A stretch of DNA of 25,002 nucleotides from Bacteroidales bacterium (GTDB taxonomy: Bacteria; Bacteroidota; Bacteroidia; Bacteroidales; Bacteroidaceae). Each line of letters begins with the position of its first letter. Position 1 is the first letter of the stretch. The notes under the pieces are model-generated. The model had not been told where the DNA came from. It did no database searches and saw only the letters and a list, made by a program, of their open reading frames with translations. This document shows positions 15,242 to 23,059 of this stretch, piece after piece. Position numbers and translations under genes: made by a program. The stretch lies in assembly GCA_004558535.1 (NCBI GenBank), contig SFCP01000011.1:1-25002 (forward strand), read 5' to 3'.

Positions 15242-15272
15242 TTTGTCCATCGGTTTACTATTCCTACCTTTG
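15242..15272 (+). promoter_or_regulatory. Promoter for the BY-kinase gene
   Basis: TTTG at 15242-15245, a 19-base spacer, then TACCTTTG at 15265-15272: a full consensus match. Transcription from about 15279 gives a leader of about 178 bases. Confidence 0.85.
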
Positions 15273-15456
15273 CATAAGATAGGCTACAATGCGTATACTT
15301 CCGGCAACAAGCATACGCCGAATGGTCCGGCCGGTCCGGCACAACAGAGAGGCAGCATAAGACACATCACCATGCCTCCCGCCACCCGATACCGGCAAGC
15401 AGATACCGCCTATCGCTCTATCTTACAATACTTTTCAACCATTACACTGTTTCTCT

Positions 15457-17862
15457 ATGAACTCAGCAACAGAAAAGCGGGAACGTGAAGAAGGAATGAG
15501 CTTGGAACAATATGGTTTGCTCTTCCTCTCACATTGGTATTATTTCGTGGCTTCTGCAATAATTGCGGTGGCTATTGCCGTGTATTACATCATGCAGACA
15601 ACGCCCATCTACACCCGTAGTGCGCAGTTACTTATCAAGGACGATGAAAACGGCAAGACTTCTTCAGCCGTGCAAGACTTCAAGGATTTGGGTTTGGTGG
15701 CTTCAAGCTCCAACATCAACAATGAAGTACTGACGCTGAGCGCCCCCGTCATGATGGAGGAGGTGGTACGCCGCCTGCATCTGGACCAGCAAATGATTGT
15801 GGAAGAGGGACTGCACACACGCCCGCTCTACAACGATGCCCCTGTATCGGTGCAGTTTGCCGCCCCACTGCCCGATGATGCTGCCTTCATGTTCAAGATG
15901 GTACTGAGAAGCCGCAACGAAGCAGAACTGAGCGACTTCAACCTGCATAATCAGGAAGTAAAAAAGACTATAAAAGTCAAAATCGACGGCCCCGAGGTGC
16001 AAACGCCGGCCGGCAAGCTCACAGTGAAGGCCACGCCCTCTTGGGACAACGCATTCATCGGCACTGAAATCACCATCTGCAAATATCCGCTGAAGAGTGT
16101 CTCGGGTATGTACTCCGGCCGCCTGAGCGTAGACCTGAGCGACAAGGAAAGTACCGTCCTCAACTTGAGCATGTCGGACGAAAATCCCGACCGTGCCAGC
16201 GACGTCCTGATGACATTGGTGGATGTCTACAACGAACACTGGATAGCCGACAAGAACCGCGTGGCCGAAAGCACTTACCAATTCATTACCGACCGACTGG
16301 AAGCCATCACCAAGGAACTGGGCGACGTGGACGAGCAGATTTCGGACTACAAGAGCGAGAACCTGCTGCCGGACGTAGCCGCATCGCTGGCCAAGGACAT
16401 GCAGCAGAGCACCAAGAACTACGACAACCTGCTCAACCTGAACAACCAACTGGCCATGGCACGCTTTGTGCGCGAATACCTGACCGATAAGAATAAGAAG
16501 GACATGCTCCTGCCCGCCAATGTGGGCATTGCCTCAAGCGGTGTGGAGAACATGATCAGCGAATACAACCGCTGCCTGCTGGAAAGAATGAGTCTGGTGG
16601 AAAACTCCGGCGAGGACAACTTTGCCGTGCGCGACCTGGACCGCCGTCTGGCTTCACAAAAAACGGCTATCATCCGATCGATTGACAATCTGATAGAGCA
16701 GCTCAATCGCCAAATCGCCAACATCGAACGCTCGGAGCGCGAAATCAACGGCCAGATAGCCTCGAAGCCCGGACAGGTGAAGACCCTGCAATCGGTGGAA
16801 CGACAACAGAAAGTAAAGGAAGCACTCTATATCTTCTTGCTGCAAAAACGCGAAGAAAACGAGCTGAGCCGTACGTTCACAGCCTCGAACTCGAGCGTCA
16901 TTCAGCCTCCTATCGGCAGCAATGCACCTGCGGCTCCACGCAAAAATATGATTTTGCTGGTGGCCTTCCTGATTGGATTGGGCCTGCCGGGCGTCCTGCT
17001 CTATCTGCGTGAGGCTCTCAACCACACCATTCGCGGCCGCAAAGACCTGGAAGTCATTGATGTGCCTCTGGTCGGCGAAATCCCGCAAATGGGTCGGAAA
17101 AAACATTGGTGGCAGCGCAAGCAGCGCCAAGAACGCCAAGTGGTGGTGCAGGAGGGCAACCGCAACATCATCAACGAATCGTTCCGACTGGTTCGCACGA
17201 AGCTGGAATACTTCATGGGAACCGACCCGAACACAAAGGTCGTCATGATAACCTCGTTCAACCCCGGCAGCGGAAAATCATTCATCACAGCCAACCTGGG
17301 TGTCACCTATGCCCTGCGCAATACACACGTGCTGTTAGTCGACTGCGACGTTCGCCACTGCTCTCTGAGCGGCATGCAACCGAACAAAGTAAAGAGCGGA
17401 CTCACCTCCTACCTGAGCGGCATAACGGACGACTGGAAAGAGGTTGTCATGCAGGATGCCTTCCACAAGGGCTGCGACCTGATGCCCGTCGGCATCATAC
17501 CGCCCAACCCCACCGAGCTGTTGCAGTCGCCTAAAATGCAGACCCTCCTCGAGGAACTGCGCAAACATTATGATTTAATTATTCTGGACTGTCCGCCCAT
17601 CGAGATCGTGGCCGACGCTGGCATCTTGAAAAAATACGCCGACGTAACACTGTTCGTGGTACGCGCAGGCTTGATGGACCGCCGCGTACTGGGCGACGTC
17701 GAGGAACTCTACCACGACAACAAATACAACAAGCTGGCCATCCTGCTCAACGGCACGGAATACATATCCGGCAAATACGGACGCTACCGTTACGGATATG
17801 GATATGGATATGGGTATGGATACGGCTACGGGTACGCAAACAAATATCACGAGAAGGAATAA
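15457..17862 (+). CDS. Wzc-type polysaccharide co-polymerase / tyrosine autokinase
   Basis: This 801-aa inner-membrane protein combines a Wzz-like chain-length domain with a cytoplasmic BY-kinase. Membrane segment one is about 27-46, followed by a long periplasmic coiled-coil-rich domain and segment two at about 498-518. The kinase has Walker A SFNPGSGKS (600-608), Walker A' LLVDCDVRH (Asp629, Asp631) and Walker B IILDCPP (Asp711). The C-terminal tyrosine cluster carries 12 tyrosines in the last 36 residues, including an alternating Gly-Tyr run. Such kinases control capsule or exopolysaccharide export through cyclic autophosphorylation. No export (Wza), flippase, polymerase or glycosyltransferase gene is beside it; hpt follows. 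A second start at Met14 is possible. The family is firm; which polymer it serves is unknown. Confidence 0.93.
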   Translation: MNSATEKREREEGMSLEQYGLLFLSHWYYFVASAIIAVAIAVYYIMQTTPIYTRSAQLLIKDDENGKTSSAVQDFKDLGLVASSSNINNEVLTLSAPVMMEEVVRRLHLDQQMIVEEGLHTRPLYNDAPVSVQFAAPLPDDAAFMFKMVLRSRNEAELSDFNLHNQEVKKTIKVKIDGPEVQTPAGKLTVKATPSWDNAFIGTEITICKYPLKSVSGMYSGRLSVDLSDKESTVLNLSMSDENPDRASDVLMTLVDVYNEHWIADKNRVAESTYQFITDRLEAITKELGDVDEQISDYKSENLLPDVAASLAKDMQQSTKNYDNLLNLNNQLAMARFVREYLTDKNKKDMLLPANVGIASSGVENMISEYNRCLLERMSLVENSGEDNFAVRDLDRRLASQKTAIIRSIDNLIEQLNRQIANIERSEREINGQIASKPGQVKTLQSVERQQKVKEALYIFLLQKREENELSRTFTASNSSVIQPPIGSNAPAAPRKNMILLVAFLIGLGLPGVLLYLREALNHTIRGRKDLEVIDVPLVGEIPQMGRKKHWWQRKQRQERQVVVQEGNRNIINESFRLVRTKLEYFMGTDPNTKVVMITSFNPGSGKSFITANLGVTYALRNTHVLLVDCDVRHCSLSGMQPNKVKSGLTSYLSGITDDWKEVVMQDAFHKGCDLMPVGIIPPNPTELLQSPKMQTLLEELRKHYDLIILDCPPIEIVADAGILKKYADVTLFVVRAGLMDRRVLGDVEELYHDNKYNKLAILLNGTEYISGKYGRYRYGYGYGYGYGYGYGYANKYHEKE
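17791..17835 (+). repeat. 6-bp coding repeat (Tyr-Gly)n in the BY-kinase tail
   Basis: Fifteen codons alternate TAY and GGN, with the 5' half nearly pure (TATGGA)n. The 6-bp unit means slippage would add or remove Tyr-Gly pairs without shifting frame, changing the number of phosphorylatable tyrosines. Confidence 0.85.
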
Positions 17863-17985
17863 GGACACCACTTCACCCGATTTCCTTACCACAACCCGCC
17901 GCCACCCTATCCCTCCCCAAACGCCACGTAACCCGTAGGCGCCGGATGGACGCACACAATGAAGCAATACAACCCAACTGACAAT

Positions 17986-18522
17986 ATGGAAACCATACAA
18001 GTAAGGGACCGCTCGTTCGCACCCTTCCTCTCAGCCGAAGAAATCCAGACTCGTGTAGCAGAGTTAGGCGCAAAAATCAGCGCGGAACTACAAGGAAAGC
18101 GCCCATTGTTCCTGGCCGTCCTCAGCGGTTCCTTTATATTCGCTGCCGACTTGCTTCGGGCCATCAGCATCCCCTGCGAAATTGCCTTTATCCGCGTCTC
18201 CTCCTATGAGGGCACGGGTTCCACCGGACAGGTAAAGCAATTGATGGGACTGAAAGAGGACATCGCGGGACGCACCGTGGTCGTGGTGGAGGATATCATC
18301 GACTCGGGACTGACTATGAAAGAGCTGCTGGGCATCCTGGTAGAGAAAAATCCGGCGGAAGTCAAGATAGCCTCGCTGCTCGTGAAGCCCGGCAACATGC
18401 AAGTGGAGCTGGACATCCCCTATCGCTGCTTTGACATCCCCAACGACTTCATCGTCGGTTATGGCTTAGACTACGACGGCGAAGGCAGAAACCTGCCGGC
18501 CATCTACAAAGTCACAGAGTAA
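17986..18522 (+). CDS. hpt: Hypoxanthine phosphoribosyltransferase
   Basis: This 178-aa cytoplasmic purine-salvage enzyme transfers ribose-5-phosphate from PRPP to hypoxanthine or guanine. The PRPP-binding signature VVVVEDIIDSGLTM (98-111, with Glu102-Asp103) is intact, as are the LSGSFIFAADL stretch (46-56) and the C-terminal IVGYGLDYDGEGRNLP. ATG 17986 is chosen over 17959 because METIQVRDRSF lines up with the usual start of Bacteroidota homologues; the nine upstream codons look non-homologous. adk follows after 73 bases, a functional pairing in purine nucleotide supply. Confidence 0.93.
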   Translation: METIQVRDRSFAPFLSAEEIQTRVAELGAKISAELQGKRPLFLAVLSGSFIFAADLLRAISIPCEIAFIRVSSYEGTGSTGQVKQLMGLKEDIAGRTVVVVEDIIDSGLTMKELLGILVEKNPAEVKIASLLVKPGNMQVELDIPYRCFDIPNDFIVGYGLDYDGEGRNLPAIYKVTE

Positions 18523-18595
18523 ACCCTCCAGGGAGAGAAGGACCCTGTCATAAGACAACCTCATCACCATACAGCACTTAACAAAAATCATATAC

Positions 18596-19165
18596 ATGAA
18601 GAATATCGTCATCTTCGGCGCGCCGGGCTCCGGAAAAGGCACCCAAAGTGCCTTGCTCGTGGAAAAATACGGCTTTAAGCATATCTCGACCGGCGACGTG
18701 CTGCGTGCCGAAATAAAACAAGGTACCGAACTGGGCAAAACCGCCCAAAGTTATATCGACAACGGAAAACTGATTCCCGATGCGCTCATGGTGGACATCC
18801 TGGCCAGCGTATACGATGGCATGTGCCCCTGCGAGGGCGTCATCTTCGATGGTTTCCCACGCACCGTGCCCCAAGCCGAGGCGCTGAAAAGCATGCTGGC
18901 CCAACGCGGCACGGAGGTGTCGGCAATGCTCGAACTGGATGTGCCCGACGAAATGCTGATGGAGCGCCTGGTCAACCGCGGCAAGACCTCGGGACGCGCT
19001 GACGACAATGCCGAAACCATCCGTAAACGCTTGGATGTCTACAACAACCAAACGGCACCCCTCATCGAATGGTACGAAAAAGAGGGAAAACGCAACGCCG
19101 TCAAAGGTTACGGCGAAATAGAGGAAATCAATGCGGCCCTCTGTGCTGTAATTGACAATCTATAA
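18596..19165 (+). CDS. adk: Adenylate kinase
   Basis: This 189-aa enzyme interconverts AMP + ATP and 2 ADP. The P-loop GAPGSGKGT is at 8-16. AMP-binding HISTGDVLRAEI, the FDGFPRTVPQAE signature and the lid region LVNRGKTSGRADDN follow. The lid is the short form without a zinc-finger insert, giving the roughly 190-aa length usual in Bacteroidota. It follows hpt, and obgE lies 207 bases further on after a hairpin. Confidence 0.97.
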   Translation: MKNIVIFGAPGSGKGTQSALLVEKYGFKHISTGDVLRAEIKQGTELGKTAQSYIDNGKLIPDALMVDILASVYDGMCPCEGVIFDGFPRTVPQAEALKSMLAQRGTEVSAMLELDVPDEMLMERLVNRGKTSGRADDNAETIRKRLDVYNNQTAPLIEWYEKEGKRNAVKGYGEIEEINAALCAVIDNL

Positions 19166-19195
19166 GCCGGGAGCGACCTCCCGCATCCCCTTACA

Positions 19196-19235
19196 ACAAG
19201 GCTGTTTACGCAGAAAAATGAGCAAACAGCCTTGT
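19196..19235 (+). terminator. Hairpin between adk and obgE
   Basis: Perfect 12-bp arms 19196-19207 (ACAAGGCTGTTT) and 19224-19235 enclose a 16-base loop, about 30 bases after the adk stop. No long T-run follows, so termination is plausible but not certain. Confidence 0.55.
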
Positions 19236-19372
19236 CATTGTATACGGACGCAACCGGGCAGAAAACGGCCAGCCCTCTGCGCCGACGAGCGACCCTGTGC
19301 GCTGACGCAGGTCCTTAACTCCTGCCATCCCAATACGACAACCGTTCAACAGAACCCATACCCAAAAACACT

Positions 19373-20539
19373 ATGCCTGAAAGCAATTTTGCCGATTACG
19401 TGAAAATATACTGCCGCTCGGGAAAGGGCGGACGCGGCTCCATGCACCTGCACCGCGCAAAGTACCAACCCAACGGCGGACCCGACGGCGGTGACGGCGG
19501 ACGAGGCGGACACGTCTACCTGCGCGCCAACCACAACTACTGGACCCTGCTTCACCTGCGCTACGAGCGACATGTTTTTGCCGGAAACGGCGGTAATGGC
19601 TCGAAATGCTGCTCCCACGGCTCGGATGGAGAAGATAAATACATCGAAGTGCCCTGTGGTACCGTGGCCTACGACGCCGAAACCGGCAAATACCTGTGTG
19701 ATGTGGTCGAAGACGGACAAACCGTCATGCTGCTGAAAGGCGGACGCGGCGGATTGGGCAACTGGCAATTTAGAACCAGCACCAACCAGACACCCCGCTA
19801 CGCACAGCCCGGCGAGCCCATGCAGGAAATGATGATTATCCTGGAGCTGAAACTGCTGGCCGACGTGGGACTGGTGGGATTTCCGAATGCAGGCAAATCT
19901 ACCCTCCTGTCCTCACTCTCTTCAGCCCGCCCAAAAATTGCCAACTACCCCTTCACCACGCTGGAACCCAACTTGGGCATTGTCCCCTACCGCGACGGAA
20001 AATCATTCGTGATGGCCGACATTCCGGGAATTATCGAAGGCGCAGCCGAAGGCCGAGGGCTCGGACTTCGCTTCCTGCGACACATCGAGCGCAACTCCCT
20101 GCTTCTCTTTATGGTGCCGGGCGACACGGAGCACATCCGCCGAGAATATGAAATCCTGCTCGGAGAACTGCAGAAGTTCAATCCCGGTATGCTTGACAAG
20201 CACCGGATTTTGGCGGTGACAAAAGCAGATTTACTGGACGAGGAACTAATCGAAATGCTTCGCGAAGAGCTGCCCGAGGATTTGCCCGTAGTATTTATTT
20301 CTGCCGTTACAGGACAAGGTTTGACCGAGCTAAAGGACCTCTTGTGGAAAGAACTGAACAGCGAAAGCAACAAACTTCAATCGCTGACCGCAAGCGACAT
20401 GCTGGTGCACCGCGACCGCGAAATCAACACCTTTGTAAATGATTTTGCCGACTGGGAAGACGACTCCCTTGACGACAAAGACGCCGAGGAAGACGAAGAA
20501 GCGGAACTTTACGACCTGGAAGAACTGGAAGATGAGTAA
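19373..20539 (+). CDS. obgE: Obg family GTPase (ribosome assembly)
   Basis: This 388-aa protein starts with the glycine-rich Obg fold (about 1-158; GKGGRGSMHLHR, NGGPDGGDGGRGG, GGRGGLGNWQF). The G domain follows: G1 GFPNAGKST (169-177), G2 YPFTTLEPNLG, G3 ADIPGIIEGA, G4 TKAD (283-286, Thr in place of the usual Asn) and G5 SAV. A strongly acidic tail (about 355-388) ends the protein. Obg binds the 50S subunit and links GTP/ppGpp levels to growth. Its stop overlaps the pgeF start by eight bases (ATGAGTAA), indicating coupling. Confidence 0.96.
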   Translation: MPESNFADYVKIYCRSGKGGRGSMHLHRAKYQPNGGPDGGDGGRGGHVYLRANHNYWTLLHLRYERHVFAGNGGNGSKCCSHGSDGEDKYIEVPCGTVAYDAETGKYLCDVVEDGQTVMLLKGGRGGLGNWQFRTSTNQTPRYAQPGEPMQEMMIILELKLLADVGLVGFPNAGKSTLLSSLSSARPKIANYPFTTLEPNLGIVPYRDGKSFVMADIPGIIEGAAEGRGLGLRFLRHIERNSLLLFMVPGDTEHIRREYEILLGELQKFNPGMLDKHRILAVTKADLLDEELIEMLREELPEDLPVVFISAVTGQGLTELKDLLWKELNSESNKLQSLTASDMLVHRDREINTFVNDFADWEDDSLDDKDAEEDEEAELYDLEELEDE

Positions 20540-21371
20540 AAGCCTCCCAAATAGTGAGCATCCAATACTGACGGAGTACGACTTGGCGGCCGGCATCAGG
20601 GCTTTCAGCACAGAAAGAATGACCACCGCAGGAAATACAGACTCCGAACCAAGTCCGTACGACGCCTTTAATATTACGCATTACTGCGGCGATACCCCGC
20701 AACACGTCCTTCATTGCCGCGAAATGCTCTGTCGCACACTGGGCATAGCCGACGAAAAGCTCATTCTGCCCCGACAGACACACGGCACCAAGGTCCTGCG
20801 GGTCGACAAAGCCTTTTTAGGAAAAAGTATCGCCGACCGACAGGCTGCCCTCGAGGGCGTTGATGCCATCTACACGACGGAAACAGACACCTGTATCGGC
20901 GTTTCCACCGCCGACTGCGTACCTATTTTGCTCTGCGACACACGCAGCGGCGTGATTGCAGCCATCCATGCCGGCTGGCGAGGCGTAAGGGCAAACATCA
21001 TCGGCGCTACTTTTCAGCAGCTACGCGAAATTCCTGATTTTCAAGCCGGCAATGTATGCGCAGCCGTTGGTCCGTCCATTTCAAAGGAGGCTTTCGAAGT
21101 CGGCGACGAGGTATACGAAGCCTTTGCTCAAGCCCAATTTCCCATGCCGCAAATAGCGGAGCGACTCAACGGTAAATGGCACATCGATCTGTGGGCAGCC
21201 GTCTGCCTGCAACTGCTGCAGGAGGACGTAGCCCTGGACAAAATCAAAATAAGCGGCATCTGCACTTGGCAAAGTACGACCCGCTTCTTCTCGGCACGAA
21301 GACTGGGGCTGCATTCCGGCAGGATTTTCAACGGTATTTTGAGAAAATCCACACCGGAAGGCACTGCGTAG
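20532..21371 (+). CDS. pgeF: PgeF/YfiH family protein (peptidoglycan editing factor)
   Basis: The 279-aa protein has the copper/zinc-ligand motifs of the PgeF/LACC1 family in order: RQTHGTKV, STADCVPILLCD, AAIHAGWRG, and the C-terminal CTWQSTTRFFSARR. Family members are multi-purpose oxidases or purine-processing enzymes; the PgeF role is preventing misincorporation at the peptidoglycan stem position. ATG 20532 inside the obgE stop region is chosen because the upstream frame lies entirely within obgE and lacks family similarity. The protein is about 20 residues longer at the N-terminus than compact homologues. Confidence 0.92.
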   Translation: MSKSLPNSEHPILTEYDLAAGIRAFSTERMTTAGNTDSEPSPYDAFNITHYCGDTPQHVLHCREMLCRTLGIADEKLILPRQTHGTKVLRVDKAFLGKSIADRQAALEGVDAIYTTETDTCIGVSTADCVPILLCDTRSGVIAAIHAGWRGVRANIIGATFQQLREIPDFQAGNVCAAVGPSISKEAFEVGDEVYEAFAQAQFPMPQIAERLNGKWHIDLWAAVCLQLLQEDVALDKIKISGICTWQSTTRFFSARRLGLHSGRIFNGILRKSTPEGTA

Positions 21372-21480
21372 CCACTATCCGGGCGGCAATTTCTCCCTGC
21401 CGCCACATCCATGTAAAAGTATTACTGCAACGACTGCGCAAAAAGCACTGCAACACAAGGAGTATTCCCAAAAAAATGTT

Positions 21481-21488
21481 TACCTTTG
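21481..21488 (+). promoter_or_regulatory. -7 promoter box before the 21513 gene
   Basis: TACCTTTG is a perfect Bacteroidota -7 element 25 bases before the start codon. No TTTG is seen at the -33 distance. Confidence 0.6.
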
Positions 21489-21512
21489 CAATTGATATAA
21501 GTAAACAACCAA

Positions 21513-22163
21513 ATGGGAATACTATCTAACATATTCAAAAAGAAAGGAACTGACGGCGAAAAAGGCTGGCGCGTCGGGGGCATGGAGGACTTCATGACCC
21601 TGATTCGCGTCTACTACCAAGCCGTGATGGCTGCCCAATTGGGCATCAGCAACTTGGCAGCTCTGCCCGACTTGCGCGTCTTCAAGCAGACCCTGCACGT
21701 CCCGACGCTCAACAACAAGTTAGGACTGGGCGAAAAGAACCGCTGCAAGAAAATGCTGGAGGAAATCTACGGCATTTCAGACGGCTTCTTCAAGGAAATC
21801 GACAAGAGTATCAAGCGAAATTGCCGCACCGTGAATGACGTGCGCAGCTATTTCATCGTGTTCCAAGGCTTCAGCCAAGACCTCATGATGCTGATGGGCA
21901 ATCTGATGAAATGGAAATTCCGCGTGCCGGGCTTCCTGAAAAATGCCCTCCGCACCATGACCCAAAAGACGGTCAACGATATTCTGCACCGCGACAACTG
22001 GAAAAAGGACGATGTACGCAAGGCCTGCCTCGGCATCCGTCAATACCAAGGCAAATTAGGCTATAGCGATGAATGGATCAGCGAATACGTCTTCAACATC
22101 ATCATCCTGGCCAAGCGCGAACCCAAGCCCAAAGACGCTGATACGGACAAGCTGAAAAAATAA
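21513..22163 (+). CDS. Conserved Bacteroidales protein of unknown function
   Basis: This 216-aa, largely helical protein has no signal peptide or membrane segment. The N-terminus is lysine-rich (NIFKKKGTDGEKG), and the middle has patterned motifs that look conserved rather than random: VYYQAVMAAQLGISNL, KNRCKKMLEEIYGISDGFFKEID, FQGFSQDLMMLMGNLMKWKFRVP. I recognise no catalytic signature. It has its own promoter-like box and is followed after 56 bases by the coiled-coil gene preceding zapA, so it may be co-expressed with division genes. A real gene by its length, coding bias and promoter. Confidence 0.75.
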   Translation: MGILSNIFKKKGTDGEKGWRVGGMEDFMTLIRVYYQAVMAAQLGISNLAALPDLRVFKQTLHVPTLNNKLGLGEKNRCKKMLEEIYGISDGFFKEIDKSIKRNCRTVNDVRSYFIVFQGFSQDLMMLMGNLMKWKFRVPGFLKNALRTMTQKTVNDILHRDNWKKDDVRKACLGIRQYQGKLGYSDEWISEYVFNIIILAKREPKPKDADTDKLKK

Positions 22164-22219
22164 AGGGCTTCCAAAACAAATTCTCTCCCCCCTAAACATC
22201 ACCTCCAACCCCACGCGAT

Positions 22220-22513
22220 ATGACTATACAGGAAGAACAAGCCTTACATCGCTTTGAAACGAGGGTCAGACAGCTGATTCTCAGCTACAGGGAGCTGCAA
22301 GCCGAAAACCAACAGCTGAAAAAAGCTGTCAGCGACGGTAAGGCGGCCATGGAGGAGCTGCGCAGGGAAAACAAAGCCTTGCAGGCTGACTACAACAACC
22401 TGAAACTGGCACGCATGATAGCCGTCAACAGCGAAGACCAGCAAGCTGCCAAAAACAGGTTGGCCAAAATCATCCGCGAGGTGGACAAATGCATCGCACT
22501 ACTCAACGTGTAG
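22220..22513 (+). CDS. Small coiled-coil protein preceding zapA (ZapB-like architecture)
   Basis: This 97-aa protein is almost wholly coiled coil: heptad patterning from about 8 to 66 (RFETRVRQLILSYRELQAEN, LRRENKALQADYNNL). It ends in a compact RLAKIIREVDKCIALLNV helix. The position directly upstream of zapA (50-base gap) and the architecture suggest a division-associated partner, analogous to ZapB. Sequence alone does not prove homology, so no symbol is given. Confidence 0.75.
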   Translation: MTIQEEQALHRFETRVRQLILSYRELQAENQQLKKAVSDGKAAMEELRRENKALQADYNNLKLARMIAVNSEDQQAAKNRLAKIIREVDKCIALLNV

Positions 22514-22563
22514 TGCCATCCGCAAGCCTACCTCACCTCTCCCACCCCCTCGCTCGTACAACC

Positions 22564-22896
22564 ATGGACGAAAAGCAAGACGACAGATTTGTCATACAAC
22601 TCAGAATCGGCAAACAATATTATCCCATCAACATCCTGCGCACACAGGAGGAGGTATTTCGTGCCGCTGCAGCAGACATCAATGACAAACTGCAACGCTA
22701 CGAAAGCAAATACCCCTACCAGGGCAGCGAGAAATATATGTCGATGACATTGCTCGACTTTGCCGTGCGCGTCATTCAGCTCGAAAAGGACAAATCCACC
22801 GAGCCGTTCGTGAAGACTTTCACCACATTGGCCGAAGAAATCGAGCAGGCCATGACCGCGCCCTCGGACGAAACGGAAACAGACAAGGAGGCATAA
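22564..22896 (+). CDS. zapA: Cell division protein ZapA
   Basis: The 110-aa FtsZ-associated protein opens with FVIQLRIGKQYYPINILRTQEEVFRAAAADINDKL, the ZapA N-terminal domain, followed by a dimerisation helix (SMTLLDFAVRVIQLEKDK) and an acidic tail. ZapA bundles FtsZ filaments at the Z ring. ATG 22564 is chosen over an upstream frame start at 22489, which overlaps the preceding gene and has no family similarity. rny follows after 163 bases. Confidence 0.88.
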   Translation: MDEKQDDRFVIQLRIGKQYYPINILRTQEEVFRAAAADINDKLQRYESKYPYQGSEKYMSMTLLDFAVRVIQLEKDKSTEPFVKTFTTLAEEIEQAMTAPSDETETDKEA

Positions 22897-23059
22897 GCTG
22901 CTTCCGCCTTTCTGCTCCTGTCAACACAAGCGAGGAAACGCAGCAAGAGCCAGGGAGAACGGATGAAAGAGGCCGGCACAAGCCCCAAAGGCCTGACCTC
23001 ACACCCGAAAACCAATTACTTCCCCAATTAAAAACCCCATCTAATCGAATTACTGCAAC

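Larger units (their letters stand above)
14888..15456. other. 569-base non-coding region between GH20 and the BY-kinase
   Basis: It contains a small palindrome cluster (14889-14923), the GH20 terminator (14974-15012), a repeated GAACAGTTGG (about 15038 and 15050), and the BY-kinase promoter (15242-15272) with a leader of about 180 bases. A short frame across 15114-15456 has no protein-like features. Confidence 0.6.

Noticed and set aside
15114..15488. 124-aa plus-strand frame before the BY-kinase
   Set aside because: It spans the promoter and leader and overlaps the kinase start; no protein-like features.
22897..23059. 6S RNA downstream of zapA
   Set aside because: 6S RNA follows zapA in some bacteria, but I see no long closing stem with central bubble and no promoter here; a covariance-model search would be needed.
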